A stretch of DNA of 64,000 nucleotides. It comes from Novosphingobium aureum. Its GTDB lineage: Bacteria; Pseudomonadota; Alphaproteobacteria; Sphingomonadales; Sphingomonadaceae. The position numbers were made by a program, and so were the translations under genes. The first letter of the stretch is position 1, and each line of letters opens with the position of its first letter. Under the pieces are notes generated by a model. It was not told the origin of the DNA. It saw nothing but the letters and a program-made list of their open reading frames with translations, and did not search any database. Shown here piece by piece: positions 25,970-35,796 of this stretch. The DNA lies in the NCBI RefSeq assembly GCF_015865035.1, contig NZ_JADZGI010000001.1:2356001-2420000 (forward strand), written 5' to 3'.

Positions 25970-27376
25970 TCAATCGCCGGTCAGGATCCGCTCGACCAGT
26001 TCCTTCACGCTCGGCGTGTAGCCGTTCGAATAGAAGGGGTCGGTCTTGAAGTTGTAGGCTGCATGGCCCGCGAACATGAGGTTTTCCTCGACCGGGCCGC
26101 CATGAGCGATGTCCTGCAGGGTCTTCTGGATGCAGAAGCTGCGCGGATCGGCAAGTCGGCCGGTGGTGTAATCATCGTGGTCCTTCCACGAAGAAAAGCC
26201 ACAGTGCGACAGGCAGCCCATGCAATCGGCCTGGTCCTGACGGATCTCGTCACGCTCGGCTGGGCCGACGAAAACGATCGTGTCGTCAGGCGTACGCAGG
26301 CCATCGGTGTAACCTTCGGCCGACCATCCGCGGGCCCGCTCGAGGTCGCGCGGCGTAACCCAGAAGTTCTTGCCCTTGACGCCGACGTCAAGCTTGACCG
26401 TGTGCTCGCCAGCCTCGACCTTCGAATACGGGATCTGCCGCTCCGAGCGTGCTTCCAGACTGCGCAGGAACGGATTGCGTACCGCCGAGGAATAGAAGCC
26501 AGTCGGCGAAAAGCGGTGGAGCAGCACGTCGCCCGGTTCGAGATCGCGCAGCGCGTCCTTCCAGCCTTGCGGAATGGGGCTCTCCTTGGTCAACAACGGG
26601 CGGGTGCCGTACTGGAAGGCGATCGAGCCGAGTTCGGGATTGTCGATCCAGTTATCCCAGTCGCGCAGATACCATACGCCGCCGGCCATCACGATCGGCA
26701 CGTCGTCGGAGATACCCTCCTTGCGCATGACATCGCGCAGCGCCTTGACGCGCGGATAGGGATCCTCGGGCTTGAGCGGGTCTTCAGCGTTCGAAAGCCC
26801 ATTATGGCCACCGGCCAGCCAGGGGTCCTCGTAGACCACCGCTCCCAGCAACTCGGGAACCTTGTTGTAGGCGCGTTTCCAGAGTGCACGGAATGCTCGG
26901 CCCGAACTCACGATCGGGAGATAGTGCACGTTGTGGCGCGCGGCGATCTCGGACAGCTTGTAGGGCATGCCCGCACCGCAGGTCACACCGGTGACAAGCC
27001 CTGCGGTCTGCTCGAGGATACCCTCGAGGACCGGTTGCGCGCCGCCCATTTCCCACAGGACGTTGATGTTGATCGCACCCTTGCCGCCCGAAATTTCGTG
27101 CGCACGGCGGACCTGTTCGACGCCGCCATCAATGGCGTAGCGGATCAGTTCCTCGTGGCGCTCCTTGCGGGTAAGAGCGTTGTAGACCTGCGGGACGATC
27201 TTGCCCTCGGCATCGTAACTGTCGGCATTGACGGCACTGACGGTACCGATACCGCCAGCCGCAGCCCAGGCACCCGAACTCATGTGGTTGGTCGCCGAAA
27301 CGCCCTTGCCACCCTCGATCAGCGGCCAGACCTCACGGCCTGCATAAACAATCGGCTTTAGACCTTTGAAACCCAT
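25970..27376 (-). CDS. Nitronate monooxygenase-like flavin oxidoreductase with C-terminal Cys cluster
   Basis: 468 residues, about 100 longer than usual nitronate monooxygenases. The barrel has GKGVSATNHMSSGAWAAAGG, GLVTGVTCGAGMPYKL, YLPIVSSGRAFRAL and IVMAGGVWYLRDWDNW, with strong similarity to 2-nitropropane dioxygenase-like proteins. It lacks a clear copy of the class I GGHRG motif; GGHNGLSN may take its place. The C-terminal part carries DCMGCLSHCGFSSW, three closely spaced cysteines suggestive of metal or cluster binding. ATG at 27376. The reaction is unknown. Confidence 0.85.
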   Translation of the reverse strand: MGFKGLKPIVYAGREVWPLIEGGKGVSATNHMSSGAWAAAGGIGTVSAVNADSYDAEGKIVPQVYNALTRKERHEELIRYAIDGGVEQVRRAHEISGGKGAININVLWEMGGAQPVLEGILEQTAGLVTGVTCGAGMPYKLSEIAARHNVHYLPIVSSGRAFRALWKRAYNKVPELLGAVVYEDPWLAGGHNGLSNAEDPLKPEDPYPRVKALRDVMRKEGISDDVPIVMAGGVWYLRDWDNWIDNPELGSIAFQYGTRPLLTKESPIPQGWKDALRDLEPGDVLLHRFSPTGFYSSAVRNPFLRSLEARSERQIPYSKVEAGEHTVKLDVGVKGKNFWVTPRDLERARGWSAEGYTDGLRTPDDTIVFVGPAERDEIRQDQADCMGCLSHCGFSSWKDHDDYTTGRLADPRSFCIQKTLQDIAHGGPVEENLMFAGHAAYNFKTDPFYSNGYTPSVKELVERILTGD

Positions 27377-27484
27377 CTTAACCTTTGTCTTTCCCCCTAG
27401 GCGGGTGATCCCGGCATGATGCCTTCGCGAGATCCTACCTACGCCGACCTTTGCGAAATTTCAGCCCGAAATTCCCCGCCTGCC

Positions 27485-28285
27485 TCATTTCTGCCCGGTT
27501 TCGCCGGACAGGCGGCATGGGACAATCTCTGCGGGGCCGGGTCGGCCGCCGACAGCTTCGAACTGGGCATAGTAGCCCTGAAGCTCGGCCTTACGGACAA
27601 ATTCGCTCAAGCGAAAGCCCAGCGCAGCAAATTCACAGAAAAGTAGCTCCGGTGGAAGGCCATGCGCATCGCTCGCCCTGTCGACGTCCACGACGATCAC
27701 CTTGCCACCCTGACGCAGTGCTGGTCGCAGGTTCCACAAGAATGCATAGGGCTCTGCAACCTCGTGATACATGTGAACGAGGAATATGCGATCGAAGCTG
27801 TTCTCGGGCAGGCTGGGGTCGTCGGAGGTCCCCTGCTTGATCGAGACGTTGGCGAGCCGCTCGCGTTCGACACGCAAGCCCAGCTCGCGGATGACCGTCG
27901 CGTCGATATCCTCGGCTAGGACCCGCCCCTTCGATCCGACACGCTGAGCGAGGCGGATCGTGTAGTAGCCAGCACCGGCACCAATATCGGCAACAGTCAT
28001 GCCCGGCTCGATCTCGGCGAGGTTCATGACGACCTCGGCCTCGTTCATGGAATCGCGCTCAACCTCGGTCGAAAACGCGGCGAGCCCTCCGGGTGAAACC
28101 GGCCGGTCCGCCTCGGGAAACTCGCGCGCACCACCGGCCTTTTGAGCGGCATCGCCAGGCCCTTGGCAGCCCGCAAGCGAAAGAGCCAGGCCAGCTGCAA
28201 TCACCCCGCCAAGATAGCGCCTGCCAGGCAACCGGCAGACTGACCGCCAGGTCGCAAACCGGCTCGTGGTGCCCACGCAAACCAT
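27485..28285 (-). CDS. SAM-dependent methyltransferase with lipoprotein signal
   Basis: 266 residues. The class I Rossmann motif VADIGAGAGYYTIRLAQRVG is clear, followed by acidic AEDID and FDRIFLVHMYHEVAEPY. Ahead of it is a hydrophobic segment ending in LSLAGC, a good lipobox with Cys40, so the enzyme may be anchored on the periplasmic side. The start is uncertain: ATG at 28285 has no clear ribosome site, and an in-frame TTG lies at 28315. It follows prfB closely on the same strand. Substrate unknown. Confidence 0.82.
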   Translation of the reverse strand: MVCVGTTSRFATWRSVCRLPGRRYLGGVIAAGLALSLAGCQGPGDAAQKAGGAREFPEADRPVSPGGLAAFSTEVERDSMNEAEVVMNLAEIEPGMTVADIGAGAGYYTIRLAQRVGSKGRVLAEDIDATVIRELGLRVERERLANVSIKQGTSDDPSLPENSFDRIFLVHMYHEVAEPYAFLWNLRPALRQGGKVIVVDVDRASDAHGLPPELLFCEFAALGFRLSEFVRKAELQGYYAQFEAVGGRPGPAEIVPCRLSGETGQK

Positions 28286-28320
28286 TGAACGGAAGTATCG
28301 GCCAAACCTGCGCAAGGTTG

Positions 28321-29448
28321 TCAGTCGACGTCCTCGACTTCGACCTTTTCGCCGGTGACGCGCTGCGAGAGCGCAGCAGCCATGAAGGGGTCAAGTTCTC
28401 CGTCCAGCACGTCGTCCGGAGCAGTCGAGACGACGCCGGTGCGCAGGTCCTTCACCTGCTGATAGGGCTGCAGAACGTAGGACCGAATCTGGTGGCCCCA
28501 GCCGATATCGCTCTTGCTGGCGTGCTCGGCGCTGGCAGCCTCCTCACGCTTGCGCATCTCCTCCTCGAAGAGGCGCGACTTGAGCATGCCCATCGCGATT
28601 TCGCGGTTCTTGTGCTGCGATCGATCGATCTGGCTTGCCACGACGATGCCCGAGGGCTGGTGCGTGATGCGCACCGCAGAGTCAGTCGTGTTGACGTGCT
28701 GACCGCCTGCACCCGAGGCGCGGTAGGTATCGATCTTCAGATCGGCGGGATTGATGTCGATCTCGAAGGTATCGTCGATGACAGGGTATACCCAAACCGA
28801 AGAGAAGCTGGTGTGGCGGCGCGCCGAACTGTCGTAGGGGCTGATGCGCACGAGGCGGTGCACACCACTCTCCGTCTTGGCCCAGCCGTAAGCATTCTCG
28901 CCCTTGAGCAGCAGAGTGCAGCTCTTGATGCCAGCCGCTTCGCCCGAGTGATACTCGACAAGCTCGACCTTGAAACCCTTGCGCTCGGCCCAGCGGGTGT
29001 ACATGCGCTGCAGCATTTCGGCCCAGTCCTGGCTCTCGGTACCGCCCGCGCCCGCATGGACTTCGAGATAGGTATCATTGCCGTCGGCCTCGCCGCCGAG
29101 CAGCGCTTGGATCTTGTCGCGGTCGGCACGTTCGGCCAGCGCGGCGAGCGTCGAGAGACCTTCGGCGATGGTGTCCGCATCGTCCTCCATCTCGCCAAGC
29201 TCGACGAACTCGATTGCGTCGTTCATCTCGGCGGTGATGTCGTTGACCGCACCGATCGACGCTTCGAGCCGGCGGCGCTCACGCATGACGGCCTCGGCTT
29301 CCTTCGGCTTGTCCCAGAGGGTCGGATCCTCGACGCGGGCGTTCAACTCGTCGAATCGACGCAGAGCACGATCCCAGTCGAGCGATTTGCGCACCAGCGC
29401 GAGTGCCTTTTCGATGCGCTCAATATGAGCCTGCCCCTCGGCACGCAT
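28321..29448 (-). CDS. prfB: Peptide chain release factor 2
   Basis: 375 residues. It recognises UGA and UAA stop codons and triggers peptide release. The GGQ motif is seen in YRASGAGGQHVNTTDSAVRI. The anticodon-like tripeptide reads SPY in VRISPYDSSARRHTSF, where E. coli has SPF, a conservative change. No in-frame stop or frameshift site near codon 25 is seen, so the autoregulatory frameshift of E. coli is absent. ATG at 29448 has GGAG nine bases upstream; an upstream in-frame extension to 29511 looks untranslated. Confidence 0.96.
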   Translation of the reverse strand: MRAEGQAHIERIEKALALVRKSLDWDRALRRFDELNARVEDPTLWDKPKEAEAVMRERRRLEASIGAVNDITAEMNDAIEFVELGEMEDDADTIAEGLSTLAALAERADRDKIQALLGGEADGNDTYLEVHAGAGGTESQDWAEMLQRMYTRWAERKGFKVELVEYHSGEAAGIKSCTLLLKGENAYGWAKTESGVHRLVRISPYDSSARRHTSFSSVWVYPVIDDTFEIDINPADLKIDTYRASGAGGQHVNTTDSAVRITHQPSGIVVASQIDRSQHKNREIAMGMLKSRLFEEEMRKREEAASAEHASKSDIGWGHQIRSYVLQPYQQVKDLRTGVVSTAPDDVLDGELDPFMAAALSQRVTGEKVEVEDVD

Positions 29449-30047
29449 GGCGGAAAACTCCAAGTTCGACCCAAGCGCTCGCCGTCGAGCACCGGTACGA
29501 TTGTGATGCACCGGGCATGATCCGCCACAATGCAGGAAAGGGCGCGCTCTTACCCTTCATCGAGGGTTGGATTCAAGAGCGACGTCGAACTGGCCGCCCA
29601 AGCCGCTGCCATTCGGCACTTCAGTTTTCAAGCGTCGGCATCGAACACAAGCTTCGTAATGGACGACCAATTGCGCAGCGATGACAATACACCTGAATTC
29701 GACTGCCCAATGCCGAGTTGCATTTTTCGTAGGACTATCGCCGAGCGCAGCGGCAGGATGACCATTCATCACACCCGGACAGCAGCGGGAAGTGCACCTC
29801 CCACTGCGGCACCGAAAGGTGCTTCTGCCACCCTCTCCTGCCCCAACCTCGTTTCGGACTGCTTCAAGGTCATGCGGGACTCGAGCAACGACGATATGAG
29901 CCCGAAAATTCCGCGACGCGTCGGACGCGAGGGTCCGGCGATCAAGACCGACCGATAGCCTCAGGCGCAGCCGCCCGAATATGGCGTGACATCTAAGCGA
30001 GAGCGCAGCCAGCCACTCCGGACATGAGCGACCAAGACCGCGCGCCG
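29449..30047. other. Gene-poor spacer between prfB and peroxiredoxin
   Basis: About 600 nt with no recognised gene. A plus-strand open frame at 29530-29958 (142 codons) has no family resemblance, a weak AGGAA context and no partner gene. The stretch may hold the prfB promoter, decayed coding sequence or a small RNA; nothing decides between them. Confidence 0.5.
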
Positions 30048-30587
30048 CTACTTCGCCAGCTTCCTCACTGCCGCGAGCGTCTTGCTCACATGCTCTCGGT
30101 AGTCCAGATCGGAATGGACCATCACGATCTTGCCGTCCTGCCCGATGACGTAGCTGACGCGCGCCGTCATCCCGGGCGCTGCCTTGGGGTGATCGAGCCC
30201 TACGTCGTATTCCTTGGTGATCTTGGGCGAAGCGATGCCCACGGTGAACTTGTCACGACATTCCTCGGTCGAGAACTTCTTGAGCGTGGGAAGATCGTCC
30301 GCCGACATCCCGATGACGGTTGCGCCGTACGATGCGAACTCGTCGGTCGCCTCGGCAAAGGCATGCGCCTCGAGCGTGCAGCCTTGCGTGAAAGCCTTAG
30401 GATAGAAATAGAGCACCACCGGCCCTCGGGCGAGCGCCTTGCGCAAGTCAAAAGAGACTTCCTTACCAGCCTTCGCCCCCTTGGTCGCGAACGTCGGTGC
30501 CTTGGCACCGACCGGCAGTGCGGCCTGCGAAACGCCGGGCAGGAGAAACAGCCCGAGGGCAGCGAACGAGATCAGGGATTTGCGCAT
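30048..30587 (-). CDS. Exported peroxiredoxin (AhpC/TSA, Bcp/PrxQ-like)
   Basis: 179 residues. A signal peptide (1-22, ending VSQAA) directs it to the periplasm. The thioredoxin-fold core has FYPKAFTQGCTLEAHAFAEA with peroxidatic Cys70 in the usual TxxC setting. The cysteine five residues on that many Bcp proteins have is replaced by His; Cys110 in STEECRDKF may be the resolving residue as in alpha-3-type PrxQ. It should reduce peroxides. The frame is open upstream, but MRKSLISFAALG at 30587 gives a proper signal peptide. Confidence 0.9.
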   Translation of the reverse strand: MRKSLISFAALGLFLLPGVSQAALPVGAKAPTFATKGAKAGKEVSFDLRKALARGPVVLYFYPKAFTQGCTLEAHAFAEATDEFASYGATVIGMSADDLPTLKKFSTEECRDKFTVGIASPKITKEYDVGLDHPKAAPGMTARVSYVIGQDGKIVMVHSDLDYREHVSKTLAAVRKLAK

Positions 30588-31128
30588 GTCGGCACTGTGG
30601 CGCGAGACCGGCACCGTGTCCAGCCAATCCGGCCAGGCTCGACCGAAAGACAAGCGCTGCTCCGGGGAAAGCGCCGCCCCGTCCCTTGTACTGTTGATAC
30701 CGAAGAGACGGGGCGTGGGTGCGACCCAAAGGAGGCCCGTGCCATGGGAGAGAGAGTGAGAGCAGGCACTGGCAGTTTGCTTGTTCTTGATGCCGGGGTG
30801 GAACGGCATCGCTGGAACTGGTTTAGCAGCACAGGAAAACGTTTGCACTAGGACTTTTTGATGAGGAGAGCGGATGCAAACGTCGCGGAACAGGGCATGA
30901 AATGGATTTCATGATAAGGATTTATCTGGGAAAATCGAAAGATGCGCAGAAGAGCGTCAAGCTTTGGTCCCCACGACCAACCTATTTCAAGAACCAGCGC
31001 ATGCCAGTCGAAACACGAATCACCTCCACCAGCCGCACCTGACAGCGCAGTGCCCGCCAAGGCGAAGTAGAGTGGCTTGACCGTAACGCTCGCAGCCCGC
31101 AATGAACCGGCAGCAAAACGAGGAAGCC
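30588..31128. other. Spacer between peroxiredoxin and CitE-like lyase
   Basis: About 540 nt between divergent genes. It has one small frame with a near-perfect ribosome site (30744-30851, listed separately). The rest includes AT-richer sequence around 30840-30960 and very short frames without recognisable features. Confidence 0.6.
30744..30851 (+). CDS. Candidate small protein, 35 residues
   Basis: ATG at 30744 is preceded, eight bases away, by AAAGGAGG (30728-30735), a near-complete anti-16S match and one of the strongest ribosome sites in the window. The product starts MGERVRAGTGSLLVLDAGVE and ends with a Trp/Arg/Lys-rich segment (RHRWNWFSSTGKRLH) before TAG. Net charge is basic. No homologue is recognised and no promoter is certain. 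It is divergent from the peroxiredoxin. It could be a real small protein or a leader peptide. Confidence 0.4.
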   Translation: MGERVRAGTGSLLVLDAGVERHRWNWFSSTGKRLH

Positions 31129-32007
31129 ATGACCGCGAGTACACCGCGCCGCCCACGCCGTTCAGCCCTCTACCTTCCGGCATCAAATGCCCGGGCAATT
31201 GCCAAGGCGCGCACTTTGCCTTGCGACGTGGTGATCCTCGATCTTGAGGATGCGGTTGCGCCGGAAAGCAAGGCCGAAGCACGCGAAGCTGCGCTTTGCG
31301 CAATAGCCGAAGGCGGTTTCGGACACCGCGAACTGGCAGTCAGGGCCAATGGCATCGACACACCTTGGGGCGCTGACGATCTGTCCGCCCTTGCAGGCTC
31401 GCAGGTCGACGCGATCCTCGTCCCGAAGGTATCGAACGCTCAGGACATCGCCCGCTACGAAGCGGCGCTGGAGGGCGCGCACGCGAAGATGCAGCTTTGG
31501 GCGATGATCGAGACCTGCGCGTCGGTCTTCCATCTCGAACAGATTGCGCAGATGGCCCGCACGACCCGCCTCTCGCTCTGGATCCTCGGCACCAACGACC
31601 TCGCCAAGGAGATGCACGCTCAGCTCACGCCGTGCCGGACTCCATTCCTGCCGTTTCTGTCGATGGCCGTTGCGGCAGCGCGACTGGGCGACATCAGCAT
31701 ACTCGACGGGGTGTGCAACGAATTCCGCGACCTCGCGGCCTTCGAGAGCGAAGCGCGGCAGGGTCTTATGTTCGGCTTCGACGGCAAAAGCCTGATCCAC
31801 CCAGCACAGATCAAACCTTGCAATGACGTGTTCAGCCCCGGCGAGGCAGAGTTGGCACGCGCCCATGCAATCATTGCTGCCTTCGCCCAGCCCGAAAATC
31901 AGAACAAAGGCGCGATCAAGGTCGATGGCAAGATGACCGAGCTGCTACACCTCGAACAGGCGCGCCAACTGGTGTCGATGGCCGAACAGATCGCAGCCAT
32001 CGAATGA
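31129..32007 (+). CDS. CoA ester lyase, HpcH/HpaI aldolase (CitE-like)
   Basis: 292 residues, TIM-barrel lyase related to citrate lyase beta subunit and malyl-CoA or citramalyl-CoA lyases. Motifs are RRSALYLPASNARAIAKA, VVILDLEDAVAPESK with metal-binding acids, VRANGIDTPWG, AILVPKV, MIETCASVF and GFDGKSLIHPAQI. No CitF or CitD partner is nearby, so it is a stand-alone CoA lyase. ATG at 31129 is chosen for AGGAAG just upstream; an ATG at 31102 would add nine residues. Confidence 0.9.
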   Translation: MTASTPRRPRRSALYLPASNARAIAKARTLPCDVVILDLEDAVAPESKAEAREAALCAIAEGGFGHRELAVRANGIDTPWGADDLSALAGSQVDAILVPKVSNAQDIARYEAALEGAHAKMQLWAMIETCASVFHLEQIAQMARTTRLSLWILGTNDLAKEMHAQLTPCRTPFLPFLSMAVAAARLGDISILDGVCNEFRDLAAFESEARQGLMFGFDGKSLIHPAQIKPCNDVFSPGEAELARAHAIIAAFAQPENQNKGAIKVDGKMTELLHLEQARQLVSMAEQIAAIE

Positions 32008-32015
32008 CCTGAACC

Positions 32016-32056
32016 GGATTGCGGGGCGGACCAGCTCAGTGCCCACCCCGCATCCG
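32016..32056. terminator. Weak hairpin between convergent genes
   Basis: GGATTGCGGGG near 32016-32026 pairs with CCCCGCATCC at 32046-32055, ten base pairs with one bulged T. No T-run follows, so intrinsic termination is only possible. It separates the CitE-like lyase and the M28 peptidase. Confidence 0.4.
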
Positions 32057-32065
32057 CAGCCCGGA

Positions 32066-33433
32066 TCAGTCCTTCGCGACCGCGCCGATTGTGCCAGGTT
32101 CGTTGGCGATGACCTTGAGGACCGCCGTCCAGGCCTCGACGTTCTGCTGCAGGGCAGCCGGATCGACCTTGTCGAGAGTGTCATCGGGAGTGTGGTGCAG
32201 ATCGAAATAGTGGGTCCCGTCCTGCCCCAGGTCGATCACGGCGAGATTCTGCTTGGCGATGATCGCGCCGACGTCGGCACCGCCCTCCGCATCCCCGCCA
32301 TGATAGACAATGCCCATCGGCCACAGCGCCGCCTCGACCTTTGCGCCGAGCGGCTCGTTTTCCGCAGCGAGATCCATCCTGAACTGCCAGACCTTGTCCG
32401 CCCCGAAGTCGCTTTCCATCGCAACGGCGTGCCTGTCACCGCCATGGATTGCGGCGTAATGGCCGCCGCCACCGCCGCCCACGCCCATTTCCTCGTTACC
32501 CGACCAAAGGACCCGGATCGTGCGCAAGGTGCGACCATCCTTCTGCGCTGCCAGCGCAGCGGCGGTGATGATGCCGCAGCCCGAGGCGTCGTCGATCGCG
32601 CCGGTACCTAGGTCCCAAGAGTCGAGATGGCAGGCGAGCAGGATCATCGGCAAGGAAGGATCTCGTCCGGGCAGATCTGCGACCACGTTACCAGAGGGCG
32701 CGTCGGGGTTGGGTTTGCCCAAGAGGGTCAGATCGATTTCCATCGCCTTCCCACGCTTGGCGACCCGCGCGATCAGGTCGGCATCGGGATTGGAAACTGC
32801 CCCGGCAGGAATCGGCTTCACATCCTTTGCGAAGACAGTGACGCCGGTGTGCGGGTTGCGATGGCTGTCGGTACCCGCCGAACGAATGACCACCGCGGCT
32901 GCGCCCTTGCCGGAAGCGAGCGAGGGTCCGCGCCGGCGTACATCGCCATAGGGCCCATAGCCCGAACCATCCTGTGCGCGCCGCATGGCGTGGTCGATGA
33001 AGGCGACCTTCCCTGACAACGAACCGTCGGGCGCTGCACGCAGTTCATCGAGACTCGCGAAATAGACGAGCGGCGCCTTCAACCCGGCATCCGGGGTGGG
33101 CACGGAAAAGCCCAGCGCGGTGATCGCGAGCGGCTGCGTATAAGGCGCAAGCAGCTGGGCATGTTCCGGGCCGCGCGTCCAGGCTCTGGTCTTGAACGGT
33201 TCGATCGCCACGCCACTGAAACCAAGCGCCTCTAGCTTCGCCTTCCCCCACTCGCGCGCGCGACGCTCGGCATCGGAACCCGCGATACGCGGACCGATCT
33301 CGGTCGTGAGCCCCTCGGTTATCTCCCAAGCGACGCCTTCGCCTTCCTGCGGAGTCGCCGAGACGGACGATACAATGGACGGAAGGATGGCGGTGGCCGC
33401 GAGCAACGCGGCGGAGCGGGTCCAGATAGTCAT
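32066..33433 (-). CDS. Exported M28 family zinc aminopeptidase
   Basis: 455 residues. Signal peptide 1-26 (ending SSVSA), an N-terminal region with an inserted PA domain (about 115-245), then the M28 catalytic domain. Zinc-site motifs: LLACHLDSWDLGTGAIDDASG (first His and bridging Asp), NEEMG with the catalytic Glu, MESDFGADK, and late HHTPDDTLDKVD. It probably removes N-terminal residues from peptides in the periplasm or outside. ATG at 33433. Six consecutive glycines follow the NEEMGV stretch, an unusual loop. Confidence 0.9.
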   Translation of the reverse strand: MTIWTRSAALLAATAILPSIVSSVSATPQEGEGVAWEITEGLTTEIGPRIAGSDAERRAREWGKAKLEALGFSGVAIEPFKTRAWTRGPEHAQLLAPYTQPLAITALGFSVPTPDAGLKAPLVYFASLDELRAAPDGSLSGKVAFIDHAMRRAQDGSGYGPYGDVRRRGPSLASGKGAAAVVIRSAGTDSHRNPHTGVTVFAKDVKPIPAGAVSNPDADLIARVAKRGKAMEIDLTLLGKPNPDAPSGNVVADLPGRDPSLPMILLACHLDSWDLGTGAIDDASGCGIITAAALAAQKDGRTLRTIRVLWSGNEEMGVGGGGGGHYAAIHGGDRHAVAMESDFGADKVWQFRMDLAAENEPLGAKVEAALWPMGIVYHGGDAEGGADVGAIIAKQNLAVIDLGQDGTHYFDLHHTPDDTLDKVDPAALQQNVEAWTAVLKVIANEPGTIGAVAKD

Positions 33434-33856
33434 TCCCTATCGGTATCCTTCGAGGCCCCCACTGCCAAGTCCGCCGAACAAGGGGCCATCGAAAATCGAT
33501 AGGGGCGCAAAAGACAATGAAACACGGGTGTGGTGCACTTCGGAAAGCGCGCAGCGGGTCATTCTAATCGGCATCGATCTGCTGCGCGGCGACCGTTCGC
33601 GACGAGCCCGAGCCCCGGTGCCATACGCGACGGCGCGCAACGCGACGAATTTGCCGAACAACCGCGACGATTGCCTTGCCCTATGCTGTGGCCCTTGCGT
33701 CCAGATAGCGCCGCTTGGCGTGAGACTGCCAACAAGCTCCTCGCAGCAGTCACACCTGCGGCCTCCAACCGTGCATGATCTTGCGGCTCCCTCCCGCCCT
33801 CTGTAGAGCGGTCGCCAATTCACACAGCTCCCAAGTCTTCCGAAGGATTTTCTCGA
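33434..33856. other. Divergent spacer between M28 peptidase and ettA
   Basis: About 420 nt with no supported gene; short frames on both strands show no family features. It should contain the promoters of both flanking genes, but no clear -35/-10 pair was found. Confidence 0.6.
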
Positions 33857-35536
<1,680 letters not shown>

Positions 35537-35550
35537 AGCCAACAGGTGTA

Positions 35551-35592
35551 CGCCACTGCGCCGATGACATGAGGGTCATCGGCGCAGCGGCG
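35551..35592. terminator. Strong hairpin downstream of ettA
   Basis: CTGCGCCGATGAC (35556-35568) pairs perfectly with 35575-35587 around a six-base loop, and after one mismatch CGCC/GGCG adds four more pairs. No T-run follows. It could be a Rho-blocking 3' mRNA stabiliser or a non-canonical terminator. Confidence 0.6.
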
Positions 35593-35796
35593 CTGCCACT
35601 CATAACACCAGCGCACAGTGGCGTTCAGGATTCTTCGACTTAATCTGAACAATCGGCAACCTGCCAGTTCACCTTCAGGACATGGCTGCTGGTCTATACC
35701 CAAGTCACGCTAAGAGGCTTCTCCACGCACGATAATCAGCCGATGGTCGTTCATCGCCGTGACACGAGGCCCGCAAGACAAAAGGGTACGACAGTG

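Noticed and set aside
29448..29511. N-terminal extension of prfB and a possible programmed frameshift
   Set aside because: The extension lacks RF2 similarity; no in-frame TGA with a slippery site exists in the first 40 codons.
29449..30047. tRNA or other structured RNA in the gap
   Set aside because: No acceptor stem with CCA-adjacent T-loop pattern (GTTCRA) could be assembled.
30848..31303. A 151-codon minus-strand frame overlapping the start of the CitE-like gene
   Set aside because: Runs antisense into a well-supported gene and has no recognisable features.
35556..35587. Calling the ettA-downstream hairpin a certain intrinsic terminator
   Set aside because: The stem is excellent, but no T-run follows on either side; kept only as a hairpin of moderate confidence.
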